The position numbers were made by a program, and so were the translations under genes. A stretch of 64,000 nt of DNA, taken from NCBI RefSeq assembly GCF_013705725.1, contig NZ_CP055482.1, forward strand, positions 1-64,000, in the 5' to 3' direction. The stretch is from Klebsiella sp. RHBSTW-00484. GTDB lineage: Bacteria; Pseudomonadota; Gammaproteobacteria; Enterobacterales; Enterobacteriaceae. Shown piece after piece: positions 56,383 through 64,000 of this stretch (position 1 is its first letter; every line of letters starts with the position of its first letter). The notes below the pieces were generated by a model. It did not search any database, was not told the origin of the DNA, and saw nothing but the letters and a program-made list of their open reading frames with translations.

Positions 56383-56443
56383 CCCACTGGGGAAGTTGCT
56401 CCCCTATGGGGCACTTCCTTTCAATTTTCCTGAGGAAGTGAAA
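56383..56443 (+). promoter_or_regulatory. Pseudoknot/SD-switch leader 13
   Basis: The stem is CCCA..GGGG (56383-56392) / CCCC..TGGG (56401-56410), loop AAGTTGCT. GCACTT (56411-56416) pairs with loop AAGT-GC (one bulged T). CACTTCC (56412-56418) pairs perfectly with GGAAGTG (56434-56440) at the ribosome site. Confidence 0.85.
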
Positions 56444-57400
56444 ATGACTAATTATACTGATAATCAAAACTACGTTCGTGCAGTACTGGCAGACATTGGC
56501 ATTGATTTTGATGAGACAGAGATTCATATCAATGTCTCTCACTGCCAGGGCGACGAGGTTTCTTTTTCTTGCAGTATATCAGCCAGTGAATTAAGACAGT
56601 CTGTGGACCATTATGCGGAAACGCTTAATGCTACTCAACTGGATGGACTGGATGCTAATACCCTCAAGAAGCGCCTGGTTTACTTCCTTGAGGTCTTCGA
56701 CCAAGTTTCCGGTCAGTATCTGGATATCTCTGGTAAACACTACGCGACTAGCCGCTTTGAATACGATGATGTCTGTTGTGATATCCTAAGTCTTTCTGCG
56801 GATAGCACACAACCTGGTGGCTATGATCGTGAAGAATACAAAAAACTGATGGAAGTTGATGGACAGGTTTTAATCGCCCGTTTTGCACTGGAACAATTCT
56901 GGAATACGCATTTTATTGGGCTTATCAACTATGTATCAGATGAAATAACATCCGGTCTTCATGATGCTTATCGCACTTTCAGTGATATAAGCATGGCCGC
57001 TTATACATTTAGTGAGTATTCATATTCACGTCGAATTACCGACGAACTGAGTCTGCATATTTCACTTCAAGAGGACGATTTCGACGATCAATTAACCGAT
57101 TGTTATATGGATGAAACAACGCTGCCGTCCGGCAAAGTAGTTTTACGTCGTAATAATGAATCGATTATTGATATTTATGAAAGTTATGCTGCAAAATCTT
57201 ACTTTCATATGGTTGCTCATGTTCGAGTCCTTGATCAAGATGGTGAAGTCGTTAATGAACTTTACCAAGGGGTGAATGTATCTGAATTGACTGGTGGCCG
57301 GGTTAAAATCCATGACCGTCAGGATCTAATTTATGAAGTATTCTCCACATTACGTAAACTCATCCCCGCTACAGAGGTTAAAGTCTCCGTTGCGGCATGA
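56444..57400 (+). CDS. Unknown paralogue 5 of the tandem five-gene family
   Basis: This 318-residue protein is the closest relative of the preceding gene product (see that entry for aligned segments). It is soluble and acidic, with no catalytic motif visible. It is the last gene of the block and is followed by two tandem terminators. The roughly 175-base gap before it holds a dispersed motif at 56295-56305 in addition to the switch leader. Confidence 0.7.
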   Translation: MTNYTDNQNYVRAVLADIGIDFDETEIHINVSHCQGDEVSFSCSISASELRQSVDHYAETLNATQLDGLDANTLKKRLVYFLEVFDQVSGQYLDISGKHYATSRFEYDDVCCDILSLSADSTQPGGYDREEYKKLMEVDGQVLIARFALEQFWNTHFIGLINYVSDEITSGLHDAYRTFSDISMAAYTFSEYSYSRRITDELSLHISLQEDDFDDQLTDCYMDETTLPSGKVVLRRNNESIIDIYESYAAKSYFHMVAHVRVLDQDGEVVNELYQGVNVSELTGGRVKIHDRQDLIYEVFSTLRKLIPATEVKVSVAA

Positions 57401-57403
57401 GTG

Positions 57404-57433
57404 CTGAAGATAGTTTTATATCTTCAGTTTTTT
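57404..57433 (+). terminator. Terminator 1 after the pseudoknot-gene block
   Basis: CTGAAGATA / TATCTTCAG with a six-base loop is followed by a run of T, starting four bases after the stop of the last paralogue. Confidence 0.85.
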
Positions 57434-57444
57434 ATACTCCCAAG

Positions 57445-57472
57445 AAGGCACGGTTATCCGTGCCTTTTTTTA
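57445..57472 (+). terminator. Terminator 2 after the pseudoknot-gene block
   Basis: AAGGCACGG / CCGTGCCTTTTTTT with a TTAT loop is a classic strong terminator. Together with the preceding hairpin it closes the block. Confidence 0.92.
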
Positions 57473-57497
57473 TTCCTCAAATCTGTTCTTTAATCCG

Positions 57498-57680
57498 CTA
57501 TATTTCAACGTACTCATTGACCGATATGATTAACTGCATTGCTCTCCGGTCACAGCTCTTCATAAACCATCCGTTACCTTCCGCATCAACTCCAATCCAA
57601 AATGACACTCTTTCTGCTGCTTCCTTTCCTGCTCCGGTTAGTTTCAATTTTTTGACACGTGTTTCCGTTTCCGGCCGCAA
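57498..57680 (-). CDS. Possible small protein gene (doubtful)
   Basis: An open frame of 60 codons (TTG start) lies alone in a 400-base gap between terminators and the next operon. Its product (SFWIGVDAEGNGWFMKSCDR in the middle) looks protein-like, but no good ribosome site is seen. It could equally be chance. The gap otherwise holds the palindrome TTTCGCGAAA at 57733-57742. Confidence 0.25.
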   Translation of the reverse strand: MRPETETRVKKLKLTGAGKEAAERVSFWIGVDAEGNGWFMKSCDRRAMQLIISVNEYVEI

Positions 57681-57808
57681 TCAGTCTACATGCTGGAGAC
57701 TGCATAAATAAAATTTACTTACTTTGTTTTAGTTTCGCGAAAATAGGTCTCTTATCCGAAAAATGGAACGATAGAGATTTGTATACTGTTTAAAACAAAG
57801 GAGTGACT

Positions 57809-58078
57809 ATGCCTGCCACCATAAGTCTGAGCAATATCCCTGTGAACTCGGTCTTTTCCCACGACCAAAGCCAGTTCTCTTATCGGCATGTTGATTTCAG
57901 TATTGAGTTGCTGCTTTCTTCGGGAAGTGACTCACAGCTGGAGTATCTTTTTCTCAAACCGGCAGCTGAAGTAAAGGCCGATCTACAGCGTCGTTTAGGC
58001 CGTGGGGAACTCTTTGTGACAACAGACAGTTGCGACAATTTTAGCGAAGTCTATGGCTGTATGGGACACGATTGCTGA
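57809..58078 (+). CDS. Unknown 89-residue protein, first gene of the 57.8-62.8 kb cluster
   Basis: This small acidic protein starts at ATG 57809 behind AAAGGAG. TATACT at 57782-57787 is a plausible -10 box. No domain is recognised. Three cysteines lie near the end (DSCDNF, YGCMGHDC). It overlaps the next gene by 26 bases, which implies coupled translation. Confidence 0.65.
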   Translation: MPATISLSNIPVNSVFSHDQSQFSYRHVDFSIELLLSSGSDSQLEYLFLKPAAEVKADLQRRLGRGELFVTTDSCDNFSEVYGCMGHDC

Positions 58079-58724
58079 GGGCTTTATAAAGGCAGGCGTC
58101 CGATTTTATAACAATACGAGACACAAGCACCTAATGATGACTGAATCGTTCTATGACTGGGTTGTGTACTGCATCACGGGCGTAATAATGGCGTCGGCGC
58201 TCCTCGAAGGAAAAAGAACCCGTTTCCCGGCTGCATTTTTTTACGGAAGCATTGTGCTTCTGGTTGTTTTGATTGTGGCCGGTGGCCTGAACTGGTGGTT
58301 TTACCGGTCAAAATTCGGCTCAGTCGTCGTTATTTTTGCTGCTACAACACTGTTAATGACCCGATTCAGGATGGTCATTTATGCGCTCAGGTTTCGGTCG
58401 CTGGTTGCAGGTCTGCAATCACACGTTAACAAGGGGTTCAGGATAATCCTCGTTTTACCCGAAAATGAGGACGAGAAGATCGTATTAATGAGCATGTTGT
58501 CTAAAAAAATACCCGCAGGCGCGTTGTTTTATACCCAAACTGCTCTGGGTCCATATTCAGGGGATCTACTGCATGCATTGGGACAAAAGCATCTTATGGG
58601 CGAAGGTTACCTGCTTCTCTGTGAGCAACAACTTCCTGCCCGAACCTGGCTAAGCACTGTGGAAAACGGTGAACCAGAGACGTCTCTTGCAGTCAATTTT
58701 CATTCGATCCCTGATATGGAGTGA
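58053..58724 (+). CDS. Unknown inner-membrane protein
   Basis: This 223-residue protein has about three membrane segments in its first half (VVYCITGVIMASALL, GSIVLLVVLIVAGGLNWWF, VVVIFAATTLLM). A cytoplasmic C-terminal domain follows with a nucleotide-fold-like strand pattern (FRIILVLPENEDEKIVLMSML). No family recognised. Confidence 0.65.
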   Translation: MAVWDTIAEGFIKAGVRFYNNTRHKHLMMTESFYDWVVYCITGVIMASALLEGKRTRFPAAFFYGSIVLLVVLIVAGGLNWWFYRSKFGSVVVIFAATTLLMTRFRMVIYALRFRSLVAGLQSHVNKGFRIILVLPENEDEKIVLMSMLSKKIPAGALFYTQTALGPYSGDLLHALGQKHLMGEGYLLLCEQQLPARTWLSTVENGEPETSLAVNFHSIPDME

Positions 58725-58731
58725 TACCCCT

Positions 58732-58989
58732 ATGTACAATACCGATTCACAGACCGTACCAGCTGACACCCTGTGTGAAAGCAGTTCTCAGGTGAAAATT
58801 CAGTTAAGTCGAAGTGCCTCCCGGGCGCTGACGACGGCGAAAGAAATTCTTGAAACCCGGGGACTGGAATCTGTATCAACTGAAGATCTCGTTCGGGCAT
58901 GCCTCGAAGAAAATCATCCTCTCGATCTGGCCAGCATCTATCTTGAGCATCGACTAAAACAGAAGGGGACCAGCATCTGCGAATTTTAG
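58732..58989 (+). CDS. Unknown 85-residue protein
   Basis: This small, mostly helical protein (LSRSASRALTTAKEILETRG, then STEDLVRACLEEN) resembles the compact helical repeat of Clp N-domains in pattern only. It starts seven bases after the previous stop. Function unknown. Confidence 0.6.
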   Translation: MYNTDSQTVPADTLCESSSQVKIQLSRSASRALTTAKEILETRGLESVSTEDLVRACLEENHPLDLASIYLEHRLKQKGTSICEF

Positions 58990-59062
58990 CGTTTTGCAAC
59001 CTATTGGGGAAAATCCGGAATGTGTTTAAATAGCTGTAAATAAAGCAATCTACAGGTAAATC

Positions 59063-59599
59063 ATGAAAAGCAATCTTCATCCTTTTGGAGCGTCTGGCAC
59101 GAAACGAGTACTCAAAACGGACATTGCGTTGTCGCTGCTCTGTTGGATGTTTACCAGTCCCTTTAGCAACTGGACCGAAAAATATTTTACCGGCACAGAG
59201 GTGCCTGAAGCACCGATGCCCGAGTTGGGTCAGGCACCTGAGGCTATCTTTCGATTTGTGCTTAATGATGATGGTTTTGATGTTGGTTATGACGCTGTGG
59301 GTATGGATCTCTGCTGTTTCTCTATCCCACTATCTGCAATGCCAACAGTAAATCTCGACGAAGAAGAGACGTTATCCAGGCTGACTGGCGAAATGATCCA
59401 CGGCGTACTGCTTTCTCTGCCTGAGTACCTTGAGATGCCAGACAGGCTTGTCTATCAGCTAAATGATGAGGTAATGGCGTTCAATTCACACTGTGGCAAC
59501 GGAATTCTCCATGGATGGACGTCAGCGCAAGAGCTGTGGCGAAACGAGATCTTGCCACGCACACCTATTTTGATGCAGCACACCTCAGTCATTCACTGA
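59063..59599 (+). CDS. Unknown 178-residue acidic protein
   Basis: This soluble acidic protein has no recognised motif. A short hydrophobic stretch near the start (IALSLLCWMF) is too short to be a confident membrane anchor. It belongs to a run of same-strand genes with small gaps. Function unknown. Confidence 0.6.
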   Translation: MKSNLHPFGASGTKRVLKTDIALSLLCWMFTSPFSNWTEKYFTGTEVPEAPMPELGQAPEAIFRFVLNDDGFDVGYDAVGMDLCCFSIPLSAMPTVNLDEEETLSRLTGEMIHGVLLSLPEYLEMPDRLVYQLNDEVMAFNSHCGNGILHGWTSAQELWRNEILPRTPILMQHTSVIH

Positions 59600-59615
59600 G
59601 TTCCGGGGGCTCTGG

Positions 59616-60062
59616 ATGAAAAAGCGACTTTACCTGTTGGAATGGAAACTTTGTGAGACACGAGCCTGGTTAGGATGGATGGTTTTTTGGTTGATCATCA
59701 GTTTTATGCTGTTATCTGCGATGTTGATGACAGGGCATTTGCTAAACAAGTTTGTCCTAGCGCCCGTCTGGCTGTTTATCTGGTGCTCTCCCTGGTTATG
59801 CTTCTTGTTGAAGGTACGCGTGACCGAGATTGATAAAGGGCTGGTGAATACCCTTCAGCTCGGAGGTTTACCGGTTTGTCGGTGGAGCCGTCCTGTAGTT
59901 CCCGGCATTTGGTCTGTTGATCGAATGAACGGCCGCTACAGGCTGAACCGTATTGGCACGGATGGCCTAACGGTACATTATCCGTGGCGCTTGCATTATC
60001 AGCCTTTGTTCCTGACTCCGGATAACCAGATTTCTGATATTAACGGGGGTAAACATGAATGA
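59616..60062 (+). CDS. Unknown small membrane protein
   Basis: This 148-residue protein has two membrane helices (WLGWMVFWLIISFMLLSAML and APVWLFIWCSPWLCFLL) and a basic cytoplasmic tail. It overlaps the following gene by eight bases. Function unknown. Confidence 0.65.
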   Translation: MKKRLYLLEWKLCETRAWLGWMVFWLIISFMLLSAMLMTGHLLNKFVLAPVWLFIWCSPWLCFLLKVRVTEIDKGLVNTLQLGGLPVCRWSRPVVPGIWSVDRMNGRYRLNRIGTDGLTVHYPWRLHYQPLFLTPDNQISDINGGKHE

Positions 60063-60663
60063 AAAATATGACGCTGTAGTGAGTGCAGCTACCTCCTGTC
60101 TGTTGTATGTCCGTGAAAACGGAAGGTCAGGCCTCGGGGAATGCCCGGTGGCGTATTCGAATGAACTCATCAACAGATGGCTTAGTTCGGCTGAACGTCG
60201 TAATTTGCATTCTCGTCAGTGTTTGCGTTCGATCCGAACCATTCTGAAGCAAGCCAGAAAGTGTCGTCAGCCTGATTTTAAGAGCGTGATGCATTTGCTG
60301 GTGGAAGGTAATGGCGTTATCCCGGATGTTACAGTATCGGATTTGGGTAATGTGCAGAGTATACGAAATGAACTTATTGGACTGGGCTGGTGGGTGAAGT
60401 TCGGTGTACCGCTGGACTGGCAGCGTATCAATCTGCAACACAGGCCTGTCAGTTTTGGCCTTTTGTCCGACCTTAATCGTTGTTTCAGGCATGACGGCCA
60501 GCAGGCTGAACCTCTGCCCCTTTATACAACAGGCAATTCCGATGAACTGCGGAAGGTGTTGGAAAAGTACAGCTACCGGCTGCGTATCGCATCTTCAGAA
60601 GTGGTTGAGGATGTAACGGTGTTGCGCTGTTTTATTGAAACCGGAGTGATGAATGTCCAGTGA
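60055..60663 (+). CDS. Unknown 202-residue basic protein
   Basis: This soluble, arginine-rich protein (RRNLHSRQCLRSIRTILKQA) could bind nucleic acid, but no fold is recognised. It overlaps both neighbours, so it belongs to a tight operon. Confidence 0.6.
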   Translation: MNEKYDAVVSAATSCLLYVRENGRSGLGECPVAYSNELINRWLSSAERRNLHSRQCLRSIRTILKQARKCRQPDFKSVMHLLVEGNGVIPDVTVSDLGNVQSIRNELIGLGWWVKFGVPLDWQRINLQHRPVSFGLLSDLNRCFRHDGQQAEPLPLYTTGNSDELRKVLEKYSYRLRIASSEVVEDVTVLRCFIETGVMNVQ

Positions 60664-61612
60664 AAATTTACCTTTCTACCGTGATCGGATTCTGGAGCGA
60701 ATTGAACAGCTCAGAGCCTTTCTGAATAACCATCAGCCGGTGATGGCGGAACTGATGACTGTGGGGGCCGTCACGCGCCACGAAGAGCGGCTGAAAGAGG
60801 TTACCCCAATTGAGGTGAGTACTATTTCTGATGCCTCTGTAGATGACATTATCCGTGTATTTCAGGATTTTTGTATCGATGACATCGATGTACTCAGCAG
60901 GAATTCAACGAAAGTAACGACCAAATATCCGGGGCTGATTATTGTTCCTGAGGGTGCCGAACTGCTGAGCAGAATTATTCGCGATATCAACGACGCCAAA
61001 ACTGACTTTGCCTCAGCTATGAAAAGGGTAAATGATCAGAAACACATCCGCTTTGAGGAAGTTCACCGTAAACTTCCCGGCCTTGTGACAGTGGCGTCTA
61101 CTCGCAAAATTATGTTTGTGGAGGCACGGCTTAAAAAAGTTACTTTTTGCTGGCGACTAAACCGGAACCAGGTAAAAACCAACGCCAGTGAGCTCATCGC
61201 GATGCTGGATAAGCGTCGTACGGCAGCGGTCAAATCGCCAGCGACCACTGACCTGACAGTGGTTGCGAACATCGATAGGGCGAAGGCATTACTTGAAAGA
61301 AAGGTCCTACAAGACGGGGATGCGTTACGTCTTTGTCGGACCAATACCTTCCCGGTTCCGATCGCGCATCTGTTCTCATACCGTCCTGAAGGCACGGAGC
61401 GTGGAAGTAGCAAATACGCCGAGACGGATTACAAGGTGGTGAAAGCCTCACTGCCCATTTTCGCTGTTGGACAAAAGCCAGCATTTAAAGGTCTTCAGAA
61501 CTGGGTGCCTGCGTCGGATGACGCACCGTCAAATGCACGAAGGATCAACCATAGCTACACGGAGCTTGTACCCGGTGCGGATCTTGGCATTTTCATTATG
61601 AGTAAGGTCTGA
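60653..61612 (+). CDS. Unknown 319-residue protein
   Basis: This helical basic protein has no recognised domain. Lys/Arg-rich patches (ARLKKVTFCWRLNRNQVK) include a dispersed 11 bp motif at the DNA level (61136-61146). It starts within the end of the previous gene. Confidence 0.6.
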   Translation: MSSENLPFYRDRILERIEQLRAFLNNHQPVMAELMTVGAVTRHEERLKEVTPIEVSTISDASVDDIIRVFQDFCIDDIDVLSRNSTKVTTKYPGLIIVPEGAELLSRIIRDINDAKTDFASAMKRVNDQKHIRFEEVHRKLPGLVTVASTRKIMFVEARLKKVTFCWRLNRNQVKTNASELIAMLDKRRTAAVKSPATTDLTVVANIDRAKALLERKVLQDGDALRLCRTNTFPVPIAHLFSYRPEGTERGSSKYAETDYKVVKASLPIFAVGQKPAFKGLQNWVPASDDAPSNARRINHSYTELVPGADLGIFIMSKV

Positions 61613-61622
61613 GGAGAAAAGC

Positions 61623-62531
61623 ATGCAATGGATCTCCACTACCAGCCAGAAGCTCGATGAGAGACTTTATCGTGTCTGTGTCTGGGTGAAAAAATACCAC
61701 GAGGACGCTATTAACCGTGTTGTATTGACGGTGGATCTCAGTAAAGCCCGACATGACCCGGGAGAGGATAAGGTACGGTCCGAGTTACTGTGTGGCCATT
61801 ACTTTCTCATGAGGAAGGAAAACAATGCGAAATCGGCGCCAGCGGATCAAAACTTTGAATTTTTACCTGACGGCCGCAACCTGAGCTGGCAGACGTCGAC
61901 CCCGGGGCTTCAGCAGCTTCTGCTGAACAATAATGTACCGGAGTCCCTCAGGACCCTGGCTGATTATATTCACATACGTCTGACCAAACTGACAATGGTC
62001 CCGATGTCGGGAACCATAATGAAAGCTGCACAGGAAGACAGTATCAGCTGGGTGAAAGTGGATCTGCGATATTTCTGGCAGTATGAACTGGTTGATTCCC
62101 ATCTGGGACCTGTCCAGGTGTCTCATAAGGCGCTTGTGCGTTTTGGCCGTCTGGCTAAACACGATGAAAATGCCAGCGCTATTCGTATGCTTCGCCAGCG
62201 GTTGTCATCACCATTTATTCAGGAATATGAGATGCCTGAGGAGGAGCTGAAGCGTAAGCAACAGATCATGAATACCGCCGATGTGAAAATGCTTTTTCAT
62301 GCTCATTATCCGGGGCAGAAATTGCTGTTGGCCCGGTATGCCAATGGCTGGGTGCTGGTGGATTGTTTCCTGTTCCACCATATCAAACCCAAAAAGAAGG
62401 CGAAAAACAAAACCAAAGCAGGCAAATCAGAAACACAAAATATAAAAACGACGGGGAGTGAGGATCATGGAACTGGGCATTATGGTGTGCATCGTGTTGT
62501 TACTCTCACTGGCAGCGGTGTGGATCAGTAA
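61623..62531 (+). CDS. Unknown 302-residue protein with basic tail
   Basis: This soluble protein has a mixed alpha/beta body and a Lys-rich region (KPKKKAKNKTKAGK) near residue 260, suggesting nucleic-acid or membrane-surface contact. GAGGAG precedes the ATG. It overlaps the next gene by 65 bases. Function unknown. Confidence 0.6.
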   Translation: MQWISTTSQKLDERLYRVCVWVKKYHEDAINRVVLTVDLSKARHDPGEDKVRSELLCGHYFLMRKENNAKSAPADQNFEFLPDGRNLSWQTSTPGLQQLLLNNNVPESLRTLADYIHIRLTKLTMVPMSGTIMKAAQEDSISWVKVDLRYFWQYELVDSHLGPVQVSHKALVRFGRLAKHDENASAIRMLRQRLSSPFIQEYEMPEEELKRKQQIMNTADVKMLFHAHYPGQKLLLARYANGWVLVDCFLFHHIKPKKKAKNKTKAGKSETQNIKTTGSEDHGTGHYGVHRVVTLTGSGVDQ

Positions 62532-62811
62532 CAAGGCGGTGGGATTACTGGAAATCCATTATTTTAAGCGACCGCTGAGCATGGAATATGCGGCGTGGCT
62601 GAGGGTGATGTGTGCCGGTTTGTTGTTTATTTTTATCCAGATGGCCCCGGCATTCACGTTTCTGTATACGCTTAAGCTGGTGGCACTGTTAAACTTGGGT
62701 GTGCAAACTATGAAGCTTAACGGCGTTTATAAAATGAAACGCACAGGTATGCTGCCGCCGAAAGACGCCCTTCAGGATCTGAACCGGTTTAATCCTTTCC
62801 GTAAGAAATAA
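62467..62811 (+). CDS. Unknown small membrane protein, last of the cluster
   Basis: This 114-residue protein has an N-terminal membrane helix (GIMVCIVLLLSLAAVWI), a hydrophobic central hairpin (CAGLLFIFIQMAPAFTFLY) and a basic tail. ATG 62467 is preferred over GTG 62458. It converges with the recombinase gene. Confidence 0.6.
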   Translation: MELGIMVCIVLLLSLAAVWISNKAVGLLEIHYFKRPLSMEYAAWLRVMCAGLLFIFIQMAPAFTFLYTLKLVALLNLGVQTMKLNGVYKMKRTGMLPPKDALQDLNRFNPFRKK

Positions 62812-62835
62812 CCCTCAGCAGCGCCCGCATGGGCG

Positions 62836-63963
62836 CTACTCATCCAGCGCTCCGCGCATGAATTGCGTCATCGCTTTTTTACCAGCTTCAATGTTACGGA
62901 TATAGCGTGAAACCATCTCCGCGTTGCTCCAGTTACCCATCTCCATGATCTGCAAGAGCGTATACCCGGCATGAGCAAGTTCGATGGCACCGCCTACGCG
63001 GACGCTGTGACCGGTCCAGCATCGGGTGCCCGTTTCCTGCGGATGAAGCTCTTCCCAAAGCGCTTCAAAGGCCCGGAGTAGCGTGTTCTTACTAAGCATA
63101 CCCTCATCCTCGACGGGAATGGGTTCGCCATTTCCCCCGAGCGGGGTTCGGGTAGGCAGATAGGGCATGTTATGGTTTCTCAGCAGCGCATTGATTTCGT
63201 TACCCTGGCTTCGTAAACCCCATTCAGGTGGCATATATCCGTTATCCTGAAAGTTAACGGCCTGAAAGAGATAGTCCTTCGGATGGCTGTATTGATCCCT
63301 TCCGACCATACCCATCAGCCTTCTCAGTGTGGCTGTGAGGTTAGGGGTCAGATGATAGGTGAGCAGGGTACTGACAGTGGATTTTGTCCGGTATACCGTC
63401 AAGGTAAAGCTGCCGGTCTTTTCATCCAGCACAAGGTCTTCCATCCGAATTCGCCTGATCTCCGCTGAGCGAAGCAGTGTTTCAAACCCTGTCCAAATTA
63501 GGCAAAGGTCGCGGAGTTTGCGCACCGACTGCGTCGTACTGTGTGCTTTAATCAATGCCTTTAGATCCGTCACCATGAATGGCGTAGCCTGGCGGGTAAC
63601 TTTCTGCTTTCGGGCTTCAGCCTGTTCGAGGGCCGCAAGAATATAACCTACTTCAGATGTGATGATCCCAGGCTGATCGAGTGCTTTCCTTTGGATACTG
63701 TTCAGGGCATGCAGGCACCCTTTAATACTGCTTCGTGACAGTGACTTCTGAAGATGGTCTAAATAGGCCAGCAGTGGAGTTTCAGTCACCGGGAGAGAGC
63801 TGGCGGGCCAATCTTCGTTCACCTCCTTTCCTGCATTTGCCTGATACCACTCATTCCAGGAACGCAGCCAATGGAGATACGTCTTAGCCGTATGGTATTT
63901 CAGGTGAGAAAAATAGCGGATGAGGCGCATCAGTTGCTTGTCATTAACTTTAACCGTAGACAA
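62836..63963 (-). CDS. Cre-like tyrosine recombinase
   Basis: This 375-residue recombinase has an N-terminal core-binding domain and a C-terminal catalytic domain that matches phage P1 Cre motif by motif. It has TLLRSAEIRRIRMEDL (catalytic Arg), VYRTKSTVS (Lys), WTGHSVRVGGA (His and Arg), MGNWSN (Trp) and MVSRYIRN (nucleophile Tyr). Cre-type enzymes on large plasmids resolve multimers at a nearby site, which helps partition. A lox-like site would be expected next to the gene start, beyond the right edge of the window, and I do not see one here. Confidence 0.88.
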   Translation of the reverse strand: MSTVKVNDKQLMRLIRYFSHLKYHTAKTYLHWLRSWNEWYQANAGKEVNEDWPASSLPVTETPLLAYLDHLQKSLSRSSIKGCLHALNSIQRKALDQPGIITSEVGYILAALEQAEARKQKVTRQATPFMVTDLKALIKAHSTTQSVRKLRDLCLIWTGFETLLRSAEIRRIRMEDLVLDEKTGSFTLTVYRTKSTVSTLLTYHLTPNLTATLRRLMGMVGRDQYSHPKDYLFQAVNFQDNGYMPPEWGLRSQGNEINALLRNHNMPYLPTRTPLGGNGEPIPVEDEGMLSKNTLLRAFEALWEELHPQETGTRCWTGHSVRVGGAIELAHAGYTLLQIMEMGNWSNAEMVSRYIRNIEAGKKAMTQFMRGALDE

Positions 63964-64000
63964 TTGTTGATGGAGATCGTTGTCTGCAAACCGTCTGGTT

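Noticed and set aside
43674..56443. Interpreting the intergenic hairpins as simple rho-independent terminators
   Set aside because: Most have no T tract after the stem. The segment after the stem is instead complementary to both the loop and the ribosome site, in gene-specific sequence.
57397..57711. A 104-codon frame after the last paralogue
   Set aside because: It runs through two strong terminators and starts within the previous gene's last codons without a ribosome site.

Overview
The window is a 64 kb piece of a large conjugative plasmid of the IncH (IncHI) type from an enteric gamma-proteobacterium. The evidence is a RepHI-like initiator next to a long iteron array, and an F-type transfer region (trhA-L-E-K-B-V-C, then trhP-W-U-N and trhI) interleaved with two partition systems: ParA/ParB, and actin-like ParM with a partner. 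R27-like plasmids share this Tra2-type layout. No rRNA, tRNA, CRISPR array or antibiotic-resistance gene was seen.

Layout. 1-2.4 kb: replication initiator and 17 iterons with a 43-44 bp period. 2.4-14.4 kb: pilus assembly genes. IS5 cuts a 168-codon gene in two, and an IS5 variant replaces the last seven codons of trhV. 14.4-18.3 kb: noncoding DNA holding an IS66-family element with an 8 bp target duplication. 18.3-21.5 kb: eleven 54 bp tandem repeats followed by parA-parB. 21.6-24.3 kb (minus strand): a tight four-gene operon of a degenerate PPP-type phosphatase and three exported proteins. 24.7-26.4 kb: parM and its partner. 27-32.9 kb: three small genes and a giant secreted Ig-like protein resembling RSP of R27. 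33.1-42.4 kb: signal peptidase/pilin-processing enzyme, TrbC-TraW fusion, TraU, TraN, a lipoprotein and a UvrD-like helicase. 42.8-57.4 kb: a long one-direction gene block with a CobS-like AAA+ ATPase, a DUF3150-like protein, a CobT-like metalloprotease/VWA protein, a Toprim primase-like protein and a tandem family of five related unknown proteins. 57.8-62.8 kb: nine small unknown genes. 62.8-64 kb (minus): a Cre-like tyrosine recombinase.

Two observations stand out. First, in the 43.7-56.4 kb block nearly every gene (13 leaders) is preceded by the same RNA architecture in unrelated sequence: a hairpin, then a short segment that can pair either with the hairpin loop (an H-type pseudoknot) or with the gene's own Shine-Dalgarno (SD) sequence. 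The hairpin loop often copies the SD. This looks like a family of translational switches. Second, the 11 bp near-palindrome AAAGTWACTTT occurs 16 times, against well under one expected by chance. It lies in genes on both strands, in all three reading frames and in intergenic DNA, but not in the insertion sequences. It resembles a dispersed protein-binding site and shares features with the replication iterons.

All calls come from reading the sequence and family knowledge. No database search was run, so novelty statements are provisional.
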